Notes: generated from the sequence alone by a model not told the origin. Shown: positions 8,449 through 19,264, counted from the stretch's first letter. The stretch is 64,000 bases of DNA from Alphaproteobacteria bacterium (GCA_020632755.1 JACKEY010000004.1:903501-967500); one strand, 5' to 3'. A program made the numbers and translations.

Positions 8449-9968
8449 GCGGGGCCTCCGCCCGTCATCGTAGCCCCGGGAGGCCGCGGACCGAAGTCCT
8501 GGGGGAAGTGGCGGCGGGCCATCTGCAGCGGCAGGGCCGCCACCATGCCCAGGCCGCAGATGCTGCCCTGGTCCATCTCCCAGGCGATCTCGTCGAGGTG
8601 GGCGAAGTGGGCGGGGTCGCCGGTACCCAGGTAGCGGCCGATGCTCTGCCGCACGAGCTGGGTGCCCAGCCGGCAGGGCGCGCACTGGCCACAGCTCTCG
8701 TCCTCGAAGAACACGGCCTGCCACAGGGCGGCCTGCGCCATGTCCACCGTGTCGTCCAGCACGACCACGCCGGCGCTGCCCAGCATGCTGCCGTGCGCGG
8801 GCAGCCCCTTGAAGTCCAGCGGCACGCGGCGCGCCGACATCGGCAGGAAGCCGCTGCTTGCGCCCCCCGGCGAGAAGGCCCGCGGCGTGCCGACGTAGCC
8901 GCCGGCGGCGTCCACCACCTCGTCCAGGCACACGCCCAGCGGCAGCTCGTACACGCCCGGGCGACCGACGTGGCCGGACACGCAGTACAGCTTGGTGCCG
9001 GGCTCGGTCCGGCCCAGCGCGGCGAAGCGTTCGCCGCCGCGGACCAGGATGTCGGGGATGCAGGCCAGGGTCTCGACGTTGTTCATCAGGGTCGGCTTGC
9101 CCCACAGCCCCTGGACCGTCGGGTACGGCGGCTTCAGGCGTGGCATGCCGCGGCGGCCCTCGATGGACTCGATGAGCGCGGTCTCCTCGCCGCAGATGTA
9201 GGCCCCGTGGCCGTCGACGAAGCGCCAGTCCAGGTGCCCGAGGTGGGCGTCGGCTTCGGCCAGGGCCCGCTGCAGGGACGCCTTCTCTTCGGGGAACTCG
9301 CCGCGGATGTAGATGAAGATCGCCGCCGCGCCGATGGTCTCGGCGGCGATGGCCAGGCCTTCGAGCATCCGGTGCGGCCGCCGCAGCATGATCTCGCGGT
9401 CCTTGAAGGTGCCGGGCTCGCCCTCGTCGGCGTTGCAGACCACGTAGCGCTCGGTGACCGCCTGCTCGCTCACGCTGCGCCACTTGAGGTGGGCCGGGAA
9501 GCCGGCGCCGCCGCGGCCCTGCAGCCCGGCGGCGGCCAGGGCGTCGAGCACGCCGGCCACGCCGAGCTCCCGGGCCCGGGCCAGCCCGGCGTAGTCGGCG
9601 GTGTCCGGCCCGCCCAGGTCCATCGGAAGGTCCGGGTCGGCAGGCGACACGCCGCCGCGGGGCATGCCGTAGTGCACGACGCCGAGATCCCGGCCCAGCA
9701 CCACGGGCGCGCGATCGCACTGGCCCAGGCACGACACCTTGGTGCCCTCGAGCGTGGCGGCGCCGAACAGCTGGCAGGTCAGCCCCTGACACACCCGACG
9801 CTCGACGTCGGGGTGCGACAGCAGCTCGTAGAACCGCCCCGCGCCCCAGACGTCGGCCTCGGGCACGCCGGTCTCGCGAGCGATGCGCTGCACCGACGCC
9901 ACGCTGACGCCGCCGGCTTCCTTGAGCAGGGCGAGGACGCGGTGACGCTGTGCGCCGTGGCGCTCCAT
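8445..9968 (-). CDS. fdhB: NAD-dependent formate dehydrogenase NADH/FMN subunit (NuoE-NuoF fusion)
   Basis: 507 residues. It carries electrons from the catalytic subunit to NAD+. The N-terminal 100 residues are a thioredoxin-like NuoE/HoxE domain with the [2Fe-2S] ligands C60-x4-C65 and C80-x3-C84. Next comes the NuoF-like flavoprotein with the NADH site GRGGAGFP..KW (about 151-163), the FMN motif CNADEGEPGTFKD (about 178-190), and near residue 400 the 4Fe-4S motif ESCGQCAPCR with its fourth Cys in GSICG. The start at 9968 gives a normal NuoE N-terminus; the longer open frame upstream is GC shadow. It overlaps fdhA by 4 bases (ATGA). Together they form a soluble two-subunit enzyme like FdsAB with the small subunit fused in. 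A bidirectional hydrogenase diaphorase is ruled out by the fdhA partner. Confidence 0.93.
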   Translation of the reverse strand: MERHGAQRHRVLALLKEAGGVSVASVQRIARETGVPEADVWGAGRFYELLSHPDVERRVCQGLTCQLFGAATLEGTKVSCLGQCDRAPVVLGRDLGVVHYGMPRGGVSPADPDLPMDLGGPDTADYAGLARARELGVAGVLDALAAAGLQGRGGAGFPAHLKWRSVSEQAVTERYVVCNADEGEPGTFKDREIMLRRPHRMLEGLAIAAETIGAAAIFIYIRGEFPEEKASLQRALAEADAHLGHLDWRFVDGHGAYICGEETALIESIEGRRGMPRLKPPYPTVQGLWGKPTLMNNVETLACIPDILVRGGERFAALGRTEPGTKLYCVSGHVGRPGVYELPLGVCLDEVVDAAGGYVGTPRAFSPGGASSGFLPMSARRVPLDFKGLPAHGSMLGSAGVVVLDDTVDMAQAALWQAVFFEDESCGQCAPCRLGTQLVRQSIGRYLGTGDPAHFAHLDEIAWEMDQGSICGLGMVAALPLQMARRHFPQDFGPRPPGATMTGGGPA

Positions 9969-10098
9969 GGCTTGTCCGGGGGAGGGGAAGGGCCCCCATG
10001 ATCCGCCCCCGGGCCCCCGGGCGTCAAGCCGGGCGGGCGGGCTCCTCGCTGTGGCAAATGGGGGGAGGCGCTGGCGACCCGGCGAGAGAGGTGTGACG

Positions 10099-12003
10099 AT
10101 GCGGCGATCCCCCAAAGGCGACGAGGTGACCGTGTCCTCCCTGATCCCCCTGCTGGCCCTCGGCCTCCCCCTGTTCCTCGGCTGCAAGGACAAGGGCGGC
10201 GACTCGGGAACGCTCGACACCGACACCGACACCGACACGGACACCTCCACCGACTCCGGTGGGGACGGCCTCGACCGGATCACCGTGCTGCACACCAACG
10301 ACTGGCAGAGCCACATGCTCGGCTTCGGTCCGAACGCCGAGTACACGCCCGACAGCACGGGCGACGACCCGACCTATGGCGGACTCGCCCGCATCAAGAC
10401 GCTGGCCGACGAGATCCGCGGCGCCAGCACGCATCCGGTGCTGATGTTCGACGGCGGCGACTGGATGGCCGGCGACCTGTTCCAGCTGCTCGGCCCGACC
10501 GACGCCGCCGAGCTCCAGGCCATGCAGCTCATCGGCTACGACGCCATCACCCTGGGCAACCACGAGTTCGACTGGGGCCCCGACGTGCTGGGCCAGATCA
10601 TCGCAGCCGGCGATGCCGCCGGGGTCGATGTGCCGATCCTGGGCACCAACACGGTGCCGGACACCGCCGACGGCGGGGACGACCTGCTCGAGGCCCTGTT
10701 CGACTCGGGGCGCATCGAGGAGACCCGGGTGATCACCCTGGACAACGGCGTCACCGTGGGACTGTTCGGGCTGGTCGGCGACGAAGCGGGCGGGCTCGCC
10801 CCGGCCGCCGTGCCCACCACCTTCGCGCCCGCCATCGACACGGCGACCGACGCGGTGGCCGGCCTGAAGGCCCAGGGCGTCGACATCATCATCGCGCTCA
10901 CCCACAACGGCGTCACCGACGACCCCTCGACCTCGCCCGACGAGCTGCTCGCCGCCGCGGTGCCCGACATCGACCTCATCGTCGGGGGCCACAGCCACAC
11001 CCCGCTGTTCGAGCCGCGCGTGGTCGGCGACACCGTGATCGTCCAGGCCGGCTCGCACACCCGGTACATGGGCGAGCTCGGCCTGGTCCGCGACGGCGAC
11101 GGCTGGTCGGTCGAGTCCTACGAGCTCCACGAGATCGACGACACCATCGCCGGCGATCCGGACGTCACCGCGCTCATCGACGGGTTCATCGCCGAGCTCG
11201 AGGCCGGTCCGCTGACCGCCCTGGGCTTCGACTTCGCCGAGCCCATCGTGGCCGTGCCGGGCGACCTGCCCTACGACTCCTGCGTCGAGACCGCGATCGG
11301 CAACTACGTGACCGACGCCTACCGAAGCGCGCTGCTGGCCGTCCCCGGGCTGGACCCGGTCGACGTCGCCTTCGAGACCCAGGGCGTCATCCGGGACGGC
11401 CTGCTGCACGGGAACGGCGGCGTGCAGGCGTTCAGCGACCTGTTCCGGGTGCTGCCGCTGGGTGCGGGCGACGACAGCCGCCCGGGCTACCCGCTGGTCG
11501 GCTTCTACGTCACGGGCGCCGAGCTGGCCGACGCCTGCGAGGTCACCGTGTCGGTCTCGCCCTTCTTCGGCTGCAACTACTTCGTCGAGCACTCGGGCAT
11601 GCGCTGCTCGGTGCAGATGCTCAACACGCCCTTCAACCGGGTGGAGAAGGTCGAGCTGCTCCAGGACGATGCCTGGGTCCAGATCGACACCAGCGCCGGT
11701 GCCACCGAGCTGTACCACGTGGCCGTCGACAGCTACACGGCCAGCCTGATGTACACGCTGGAGGGCCTGACCAGCGGCCTGCTGGTCATCACGCCCAAGG
11801 ACAGCGCCGGCATCCCGATGTCCGACCTGGCCGACGCGGTGATCGACGCGGATCCGGACACGGCCGGCGTCCAGGAGCTCAAGCTGTGGGAAGCCCTGGT
11901 CGACTACGGCCGGTCGATGCCCGACACCGACGACGACGGACTGCCGGATCTGGACGAGCGCTACCTGGCCCCCGACGGGCGGCTGGTCGGCTTCGACGAC
12001 TGA
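10099..12003 (+). CDS. 5'-nucleotidase / UshA-family metallophosphoesterase lipoprotein
   Basis: 634 residues. The start at 10099 has GAGAGG upstream and gives a short basic n-region and a lipobox ending LFLGC; later GTGs are possible starts. An acidic DTDTDTDTD linker follows. The calcineurin-like phosphoesterase domain (about residues 57-300) keeps the metal motifs LHTNDWQSH, DGGDW, LGNHEFDWG and GGHSHT. The 5'-nucleotidase C-terminal domain occupies about 360-590 with the substrate-specificity region around GVIRDGLLHG. The end contains DTDDDGLPDLDE, a thrombospondin-3-like calcium repeat. It probably hydrolyses nucleotides or nucleotide sugars outside the cytoplasm to scavenge nucleosides and phosphate. 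It is divergent from fdhB across about 130 bases. Confidence 0.9.
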   Translation: MRRSPKGDEVTVSSLIPLLALGLPLFLGCKDKGGDSGTLDTDTDTDTDTSTDSGGDGLDRITVLHTNDWQSHMLGFGPNAEYTPDSTGDDPTYGGLARIKTLADEIRGASTHPVLMFDGGDWMAGDLFQLLGPTDAAELQAMQLIGYDAITLGNHEFDWGPDVLGQIIAAGDAAGVDVPILGTNTVPDTADGGDDLLEALFDSGRIEETRVITLDNGVTVGLFGLVGDEAGGLAPAAVPTTFAPAIDTATDAVAGLKAQGVDIIIALTHNGVTDDPSTSPDELLAAAVPDIDLIVGGHSHTPLFEPRVVGDTVIVQAGSHTRYMGELGLVRDGDGWSVESYELHEIDDTIAGDPDVTALIDGFIAELEAGPLTALGFDFAEPIVAVPGDLPYDSCVETAIGNYVTDAYRSALLAVPGLDPVDVAFETQGVIRDGLLHGNGGVQAFSDLFRVLPLGAGDDSRPGYPLVGFYVTGAELADACEVTVSVSPFFGCNYFVEHSGMRCSVQMLNTPFNRVEKVELLQDDAWVQIDTSAGATELYHVAVDSYTASLMYTLEGLTSGLLVITPKDSAGIPMSDLADAVIDADPDTAGVQELKLWEALVDYGRSMPDTDDDGLPDLDERYLAPDGRLVGFDD

Positions 12004-12031
12004 TCGAAGGGCGGTTCCCGAGACGCACACA

Positions 12032-12057
12032 CCCCCGACGCCGAGAGGCGCCGGGGG
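12032..12057. terminator. Hairpin terminator between convergent genes
   Basis: CCCCCG-a-CGCC / GGCG-c-CGGGGG with a GAGA tetraloop: ten paired bases and one A-C mismatch. It sits 28 bases after the nucleotidase stop and before the converging lipoprotein stop at 12097. Confidence 0.7.
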
Positions 12058-12096
12058 CGTGGCGGGACCGGGCACCGGAAGCCGGCGCCGCGGGTC

Positions 12097-12999
12097 TCAG
12101 TTGGCGATGATCGGGGCGAACACGATCGAGCCGGCGCTGGAGCCCAGCGTGTTCGTCGGGAAGGTGTAGCCGCTCGCGGTGGCGCTGTAGCCGCCGATCG
12201 GGGCGGCGGGGATCAGGAAGATCGAGCCGCCGGTGGCGACGGTGCTGGTGTTGAGGCCACCACCGGTCGAGAACAGACCGTCGGCGGCGTCACCGTCCTG
12301 GTAGAACACGGTGCTGGCGCCGGTCACGGTCGCGCCGTTGATGGGGGAGTAGGTGTTGTCCCACACGCCGCCCATCATGCCGCCGATGTCCCAGATGCTG
12401 CCGTCGGCGAAGCCGACCGCGGCCAGGCTGGCGTCGATGCCGTCGGCGTAGGCCGCGCTGATCGAGAAGGCGGTCAGGCCGCTGATGGTGTCACCGGTCT
12501 CGACGCCGGCGTAGACCGGGGGCAGGACGGGGGTGGCGGTGGTCAGGACGCTGTCGGCGTCGTCGCAGTCGAAGACCGAGATCAGGATGCCGAAGGACGG
12601 GGTGTCGTCCACGCCTTCGATGCTGAAGGAGCCAGCGGCGCCGACGGTGCCGGAGGCCATGGTGACGGTCTCACCGCCGGTCACGGCGGCGTCGGGGTTC
12701 AGGGCCGCGACGCAGAGGCCTTCGGCGGCGGGGGTCTGGGTGGCGCCGTCGATGGCGGTGCCCGACAGGGTGTAGGACAGCGCGGTGGCGGTGTCGTCCG
12801 TGTCGGTGTCCGTGTCGGTGCCGTCGGTGTCGGTGTCCGTGCCGTCGGTGTCCGTGTCGGCGTCGGTGTCGGCGTCGGTGTCGGTGTCGGTGTCGGTGGC
12901 GTCCGTGGTGTCGGTGCCGCCGGTGTCGCCGTCCTTGTCGCCGCAGGCGAGGAACAGGGTGCTGGCGCCGAACAGGGCGATCAGGGGGATGCGGTTCAT
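12097..12999 (-). CDS. Lipoprotein with Asp/Thr linker, paralogue of the adjacent upstream gene
   Basis: 300 residues. It has a lipoprotein signal (MNRIPLIALFGAS, lipobox LFLAC) with C-GDKD at the mature N-terminus. A long DTDTD/ADTD linker runs to about residue 70, then a globular domain of about 230 residues. The start has AGGAG 7 bases upstream. The globular part begins like a carboxypeptidase-regulatory/transthyretin-type beta-sandwich (YTLSGTAIDGATQTPAAEG) and contains GLCVAALNPDAAVTGG and PSFGILISVFDCD. Both strings recur with small changes in the neighbouring gene, so the two are duplicates. The C-terminal half contrasts: here it is Gly/Ser/Thr-rich without cysteine, in the paralogue it is Cys-rich. 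Probably surface-exposed; function unknown. Confidence 0.85.
   Translation of the reverse strand: MNRIPLIALFGASTLFLACGDKDGDTGGTDTTDATDTDTDTDADTDADTDTDGTDTDTDGTDTDTDTDDTATALSYTLSGTAIDGATQTPAAEGLCVAALNPDAAVTGGETVTMASGTVGAAGSFSIEGVDDTPSFGILISVFDCDDADSVLTTATPVLPPVYAGVETGDTISGLTAFSISAAYADGIDASLAAVGFADGSIWDIGGMMGGVWDNTYSPINGATVTGASTVFYQDGDAADGLFSTGGGLNTSTVATGGSIFLIPAAPIGGYSATASGYTFPTNTLGSSAGSIVFAPIIAN
12790..12912. repeat. Hexanucleotide repeat encoding the DTDTD linker
   Basis: Imperfect GTCGGT / GTCCGT / GTCGGC hexamers, read on the minus strand as Asp-Thr and Asp-Ala pairs. Similar tracts occur in coding regions near 10215-10250, 22778-22950, 33140-33297 and 35205-35340. Frame-preserving slippage could vary linker length. 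Confidence 0.85.
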
Positions 13000-13062
13000 G
13001 TCGGTCTCCTCGTGGGGGTTCCCGGCGAGGACCGCCGGGTGGTCTCTTGGGGTGTCCGGCGC

Positions 13063-13944
13063 TCAGAGAGCGTCGAACTCGATGAACACCGCGTACTCGG
13101 GCAGGCTGCCGAAGAGGTTGCCCTCCCAGCTGTGCGTGCCGCCGTCGTCGCAGGTGTAGGTCGTGATGCGGGCAGCGGGGATCAGGAACATACCGCCGCC
13201 ATCCGCGCTCGTCGTGGTGTTGAAGCTGGTGCCGGCGCCCCACAGGCCGTCGTCGGGGGCACCGTCCAGGTAGAAGGTCGGGCGGTCGCCGCAGGCGCCG
13301 CAGGTGACGGAGGCGCCGCCCACGGCCGCACCCGAGCTGTCGGTGACGAAGCCGGCCAGGAAGCCTTCGGCCCCCAGGTCGCGCTCGGTCGTGCCGAGGT
13401 CGGTCTGCATGGTGGCCAGGTAGTCGGCGGACACCGACCAGGCGGTCACACCTTCCAGCGTGTCGCCGGCACCCAGGCCGTCGAAGTCTTCGGTCGCGAC
13501 ACCGGTGACGGTGCGCATGACGGTGCCCTGGCTGTCACAGTCGTACACGCCGACCATCACGCCGATCGAGGGCACCTCTTCGAGCCCGGCGAGCACGAAG
13601 CTGCCGTCGTCGCACAGGGTGGAGACGATCAGGTAGGCCGGATCGCCGCCGGTGACGGCGGGGGCCGGGTCGATGGCCGCCACGCAGAGCGGCGTGCCGC
13701 CCGAGTCGTCCACGGTCAGCGGCTGGCCGGTCTGCAGGTCCAGGGCCACGCCGGAGATGTTGATCCCGGCTTCGAGATCCAGGTCTTCGCCGCACTCGCT
13801 GGTCTCGACCGGAGCGGTGTCCTGGGGGGTGCCGCCTTCGTACTCGGCGCCGCGGCCCCAGCAGCCGGTGGACAGGGCGGCGGCACCGGCCACCAGCACG
13901 AGAGCGGCGGGCGCGCGGAGGGTGTGGCGAGGGAGTGGCAGCAT
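13063..13944 (-). CDS. Cys-containing lipoprotein, paralogue of the downstream neighbour
   Basis: 293 residues with a basic n-region, a hydrophobic core and lipobox LSTGC (C28). No Asp/Thr linker is present. The body shares with the 12097-12999 protein the strings SGVALD/SGTAID, (G/P)LCVAA(I/L)(D/N)P..AVTGG and PS(I/F)G(V/I).(V/I)..(Y/F)DCD, in the same order. It also has GFV-DSSGAAVGGASVTCGACGD, a second carboxypeptidase-regulatory-like repeat with a CxxC. The RBS AGGAG is 6 bases before ATG 13944. The downstream paralogue follows after 63 bases with its own AGGAG, so they may be one transcription unit. Likely a secreted or surface beta-sandwich protein; role unknown. Confidence 0.85.
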   Translation of the reverse strand: MLPLPRHTLRAPAALVLVAGAAALSTGCWGRGAEYEGGTPQDTAPVETSECGEDLDLEAGINISGVALDLQTGQPLTVDDSGGTPLCVAAIDPAPAVTGGDPAYLIVSTLCDDGSFVLAGLEEVPSIGVMVGVYDCDSQGTVMRTVTGVATEDFDGLGAGDTLEGVTAWSVSADYLATMQTDLGTTERDLGAEGFLAGFVTDSSGAAVGGASVTCGACGDRPTFYLDGAPDDGLWGAGTSFNTTTSADGGGMFLIPAARITTYTCDDGGTHSWEGNLFGSLPEYAVFIEFDAL

Positions 13945-14091
13945 CGTGGCTCCTGCTTGGTCGCCCGCAGTATCGCGCCAGCGTTCGCTTGTCGGTGACG
14001 ATCATGGAGCCAACCGCCCTTCTCGGCGAAGGGACGGGCCGAACCCGTGGCGTCCGCGTTACGGGCGCGGCCTGAATCCTCCGGAGGCTCC

Positions 14092-15504
14092 ATGGTCGCG
14101 GCACTGCTGCTCTCGCTGTTGTCTGGTCCGGCCCACGCCGGCTCCATCTCGACCGCCGGCGTCACTGCCGGCCCGGACGGCGGCGCGGCCACCGCCAACG
14201 TCGCCGCCATCGCCTACAACCCCGGCGCCCTCGCCGCGGTCGATGGCTTCCAGGCGATGATCGACGGCCAGGCGTCCTTCGTCCGCATCGAGACCACGAC
14301 GACCCGCAACGGCGGCATCGACCCCAACACCGGCCAGGCCTACCTGCCGGCCCAGGCCACCGCGGTCGTCCCCAACGGGCTCGTGGGTCTGTCCTACCAG
14401 GTGATCCCCGACCGGCTGACCGTGGGCTTCGCGGCCTACGATCCCTTCGTCGGCGGCGGCGACTACAGCGGGTCGGAGAAGGGCACCGTGCCGCCCTACA
14501 CCGGCCACCAGCGCTACCACATCATCGACACCGCCATCATCACCCTGGCCCTCGAGCCGGCGGTGGCCGTCACCATCGTCGACGGTCTCCACGTCGGCGC
14601 GGGCGCCGGCTGGATGATCGACACGATCAGCGTCAAGCAGGCCAGCGATCCGCTCGGCACCGAAGGCATCCTGGCCAGCGAGCTCGACCAGTCGCCGCCC
14701 GACCACCCCTACGCCCTCGACACCCTCCTCCAGGGCAAGGCCAGCGGCGGCCACTTCATCTGGAACGCCGGCGTCTTCGTCGACAAGTGGCGCTACCTCA
14801 AGGTCGGCGCCTCCTTCTCCGCGCCCGGGCGGTTCACGTCGAAGGGCGACGGCTCCGTCACCGTGCCCGAAGACCTGTCCACCGTCGCCGGCGGCGTGAC
14901 CGTGCCGGCCAAGGTCAGCGTCGAGTTCCCCCTGCCCGCCATCGCCCGGCTCTACGTCGACTCGCAGATCACCGACAAGGTGAACATCGGCGCCGGCGTC
15001 GACTACCAGATGTGGAACCTGTGCTGCGGCGAGCAGGACGGTGACATCACCATCGGCCTGACCAACGAAGCCGGCGGCGCCATCGGCCCCGACGACGGCG
15101 TCACCATCGAGATCGACACCGTCCAGTACAGCCCGCGGCGACTTTGGAACAGCATGAACATCAGCCAGCTCGGCGGGGTGCAGGTCAACGACGACCTGTG
15201 GACCGGCTGGCGGCTCATGTACAACCAGAACGCCGTGCCCGACTACGCGGTCAGCCCGAGCAACCTGGACTTCCAGAACGTCGGCTTCTCGCTCGGCAGC
15301 CGCTACCGGTTCGCCGAGAAGTTCACCGTCGGCCTCAGCTACACCAAGTACTTCCTGTTCACCCGCACGATCACCGACTCCGCGTGGGATCGCCGCGACG
15401 GCAACGAGCGGTTCTCGCCGGAGCTGCCCTACAAGGCCAGCACCAACGGCACCTACTCGGGCAACGTCGACACCGTCGGGCTGCGGCTGGGCCTGAAGCT
15501 CTGA
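14092..15504 (+). CDS. FadL/OmpP1-family outer-membrane transport protein
   Basis: 470 residues. The start at 14092 has GGAGG 4 bases upstream and yields a clean signal peptide (MVAALLLSLLSGPAHA, cut before GSIS). The mature N-terminus contains ANVAAIAYNPGALA, the hallmark of the FadL/TodX hydrophobic-compound channels, in which the N-terminal hatch plugs the barrel. Alternating hydrophobic strands continue to the end, with strand patterns such as TVGFAAYDPFV and TVGLSYTKYFLF. The C-terminus GLRLGLKL ends in a short beta strand but not the classical final Phe. It would carry fatty acids or other hydrophobic molecules across the outer membrane. It lies divergent from the lipoprotein pair and converges on the next gene with only 15 bases between stops. 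Confidence 0.85.
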   Translation: MVAALLLSLLSGPAHAGSISTAGVTAGPDGGAATANVAAIAYNPGALAAVDGFQAMIDGQASFVRIETTTTRNGGIDPNTGQAYLPAQATAVVPNGLVGLSYQVIPDRLTVGFAAYDPFVGGGDYSGSEKGTVPPYTGHQRYHIIDTAIITLALEPAVAVTIVDGLHVGAGAGWMIDTISVKQASDPLGTEGILASELDQSPPDHPYALDTLLQGKASGGHFIWNAGVFVDKWRYLKVGASFSAPGRFTSKGDGSVTVPEDLSTVAGGVTVPAKVSVEFPLPAIARLYVDSQITDKVNIGAGVDYQMWNLCCGEQDGDITIGLTNEAGGAIGPDDGVTIEIDTVQYSPRRLWNSMNISQLGGVQVNDDLWTGWRLMYNQNAVPDYAVSPSNLDFQNVGFSLGSRYRFAEKFTVGLSYTKYFLFTRTITDSAWDRRDGNERFSPELPYKASTNGTYSGNVDTVGLRLGLKL

Positions 15505-15519
15505 CCTGTCGCGGCGCGC

Positions 15520-17175
15520 TCAGTCGCAGCCGTCCACGGTGCAGGACAGGTCCGTGACGCCGCTGCCGTCGGCCTCGACGGCGCCGCCCACGTCCGGGTC
15601 GTGCGCGTCGCCCAGGTCCACCCCGGACAGCGCCAGGGTGGCCTCGCTCGTGCCCCACCAGCGCAGGGGCACGGTGTCCACGGTGTCGACCCACTCTCCG
15701 GTGGCGTACATCGTGCCCACCGGCGACAGCACGCTGCCGGTCAGGCTGCCGCCGGACCAGTCGACGCTGCCGTCGACCTGGACGGTGGCGCCGGTGACGC
15801 CCCGGTAGCACCAGTAGTCGTAGCAGGACATCTCGCTGGTCAGCGTGTTGTCCACGACCGACAGGTCCGTGGCGGTCAGGTCGCCCCCCACCGACAGCAC
15901 CGCTCCCACGGTGTACGCGGCGTTGCCGCTCGACGCGGCCCGCAGGTCGTGTCCCGACACCGTCACGTCGTCCAGGACCGCGTCGCCGCCGATGTCGATG
16001 GCGGTGGCCGTCTGCTCCGCGAGGGCCGAGTGGGACCAGCCCGAGCAGCTCGCCGAGAAGTCCCGCAGCGTCGAGCCCGTGGCCGTCAGGTCGCCGGTGA
16101 CGACCACCCCGCGGAAGGTGCAGCTGTTGCTGTACGACGAGCCGACCGACGCGCGCAGATCCCGCACCGTGCTGTCGACCAGGGTGAGGTCGCCGTCCAG
16201 GTGCACGAAGCTGATGTTGTGGATGGTGGCGTTGCTCGCGCCCAGGTCGACCCGCTGCAGCGCCAGCTCGACGCCGCCCGCCCGCGCGTCGACCAGCAGT
16301 CCGGTCCGGCTCTCGACGCTGCTGGTCGAGTAGCTCGCCCCGCCGATGTACAGGTCGGACAGCAGCACCGCGGCGTCGGCCCGGACGATCTCCAGGGCCG
16401 GTGTCCCGCGCCAGGTGGTGCCGGGCGTGTCGTCCACCGGTGCCCCCTCGCCGCGCACCGCGACGCGATCGGCGTCCACCGTCAGCGTGAACGGATGGTC
16501 GCCCGCGCACAGGGTGAGCACGGCGTCGTCGGTCAGCTCCAGTCCGGCGGACAGGTCGACCGCCCTCGGCGCCTCGCAGACGGGCTGCAGGAAGGCGCCG
16601 CCGCCGTCGGGGCAAGCGGCTGCGGGGCAGGTGAGGGGGTCGGTAGAGGCGAGGGGGTCACCGTCGTCGCAGTCGCAGGCGTCGGGTGCGTGGCCGGTGG
16701 CGTCCGGACAGGCTCGGATCGGCCCGCCGGCGCCGTGGCCGTCGCCGTCGGCGTCGACGAAGGCCGACACCATCAGCTCGTCGGGGTCGAGCTCCCCGTC
16801 GCAGTCGTCGTCGATGCCGTTGCAGGCTTCCGTGGCGCCGGGGTGCACGGCGGGGTCGGTGTCGTCGCAGTCCCCGTCCCGGTCGACGGCGTCGAGGGCG
16901 TCGGGCGCGGCTTCTGCCCCGCCCCAGCCGTCGCCGTCGGCGTCCACGAACCGGACCGGGGCGAGGGTGTGGCCCGTGTCCCCGCCCGTGGTGTCCGTGC
17001 CGTCGGAACCGGTCCCCGTGTCGTCGGGGGAGGAGGTGCTCCCCGAGTCGCGCGCCCCACCGTCGGTGGTCCCGGAGTCGCCGTCCTTGTCGCCGCAGGC
17101 CGCCAGGGTCGGGAGGAGGAGGAGGACGAGGGAGGAGCGAACCACGGAGACCTCGCCGGGGGAGCAGGAGCCCAT
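15520..17175 (-). CDS. Lipoprotein with MopE-type Asp-rich repeats and predicted beta-helix
   Basis: 551 residues from ATG 17175; a GTG at 17145 with GCGAGG upstream gives a tighter signal peptide (MVRSSLVLLLLPTLAAC) and may be the real start. The mature N-terminus is C-GDKDGDSG, then a Thr/Asp/Gly linker. Two MopE-like units follow (FVDADGDGWG..DCDDTDP..PGATEACNGIDDDCDG, then FVDADGDGHG..CDCDDGDP), typical of calcium-binding surface proteins in this phylum. From about residue 230 to the end, short repeated turns such as GDLTATGSTLRD, GDAVLDDVTVSG and GDLTATDLSVVDN suggest a right-handed parallel beta-helix. Function is not identifiable; adhesion or polysaccharide interaction is a guess. Confidence 0.85.
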   Translation of the reverse strand: MGSCSPGEVSVVRSSLVLLLLPTLAACGDKDGDSGTTDGGARDSGSTSSPDDTGTGSDGTDTTGGDTGHTLAPVRFVDADGDGWGGAEAAPDALDAVDRDGDCDDTDPAVHPGATEACNGIDDDCDGELDPDELMVSAFVDADGDGHGAGGPIRACPDATGHAPDACDCDDGDPLASTDPLTCPAAACPDGGGAFLQPVCEAPRAVDLSAGLELTDDAVLTLCAGDHPFTLTVDADRVAVRGEGAPVDDTPGTTWRGTPALEIVRADAAVLLSDLYIGGASYSTSSVESRTGLLVDARAGGVELALQRVDLGASNATIHNISFVHLDGDLTLVDSTVRDLRASVGSSYSNSCTFRGVVVTGDLTATGSTLRDFSASCSGWSHSALAEQTATAIDIGGDAVLDDVTVSGHDLRAASSGNAAYTVGAVLSVGGDLTATDLSVVDNTLTSEMSCYDYWCYRGVTGATVQVDGSVDWSGGSLTGSVLSPVGTMYATGEWVDTVDTVPLRWWGTSEATLALSGVDLGDAHDPDVGGAVEADGSGVTDLSCTVDGCD

Positions 17176-17306
17176 CGTCGCCCGGGAGGAGGGCCGCGGT
17201 CCACCGCGTTGCGCCGGCGGTTTCGCGGCACGCCCTCGGAAGCGAGCGACAGAGAGAGCGCGTCCGCGTGCAGGCGGTAGGCTGGCCCGCACACCCTGGA
17301 GCTCCC

Positions 17307-17776
17307 GTGTCCCTGTCCCTGGTCCTTCCCGTCGCGCTCCTGCTCTCCGGCCCGGCCCTTGCGCGCAAGGATCGGCGCGAGATCATCGATCGCATCGACC
17401 CGAACATGGTCGCCGACATCCTGCGCGAGCGGGGCGCGACCGTCCGACAGGGCCTCGACGCCGTCGGCGATCCGATGCTCGCGGTGGACGGCGCCTACAA
17501 CACGGTCGTGCTGTTCTACGGCTGTGAGGAGGGCAGCTGCGAGGTCGTCCAGTTCCGCACCTGGTGGGACGGCGACCACAAGGTCACGCCGGGCGACGCC
17601 CTCGAGCGGATGCGCACCACCCGGCTGGGGCGCTGCTACCTGGACGGCGACGGCGACGTGCTCCTGGACTACGAGGTCATGGCGGTGGGCGGCATCACGC
17701 AGGACCACCTCCGTGCCGCCTACTCCGCCTACTACGAGCACGTGCAGGACTTCGACCGGCGGGTGGTGGGCAAGGA

Positions 17777-17780
<4 letters not shown>
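17307..17780 (+). CDS. Secreted YbjN-domain protein
   Basis: 157 residues from a GTG at 17307 with GGAG 5 bases upstream. A candidate -10 box TAGGCT lies at 17278-17283, giving a short leader. The signal peptide MSLSLVLPVALLLSGPALA is cut before RKDR. The rest (about residues 28-150) matches the YbjN fold. YbjN is a type III secretion chaperone-like alpha/beta domain seen both in the cytoplasm of enterics and, as here, with export signals in other proteobacteria. It includes DPMLAVDG, LFYGCEEGSCEVVQFRTWW and LDGDGDVLLDYEVMAVGGIT. The two Cys in GCEEGSC may form a disulfide in the periplasm. Its stop overlaps the next start as GTGA, so the SGNH hydrolase lipoprotein is translationally coupled. 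Partner and role unknown. Confidence 0.82.
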
Positions 17781-19258
<1,478 letters not shown>

Positions 19259-19264
19259 ACCGAC

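Noticed and set aside
12790..12912. CRISPR-like or microsatellite element (and similar tracts elsewhere)
   Set aside because: The hexamers stay in frame and encode Asp-Thr linkers inside lipoprotein genes; there are no unique spacers or leader.
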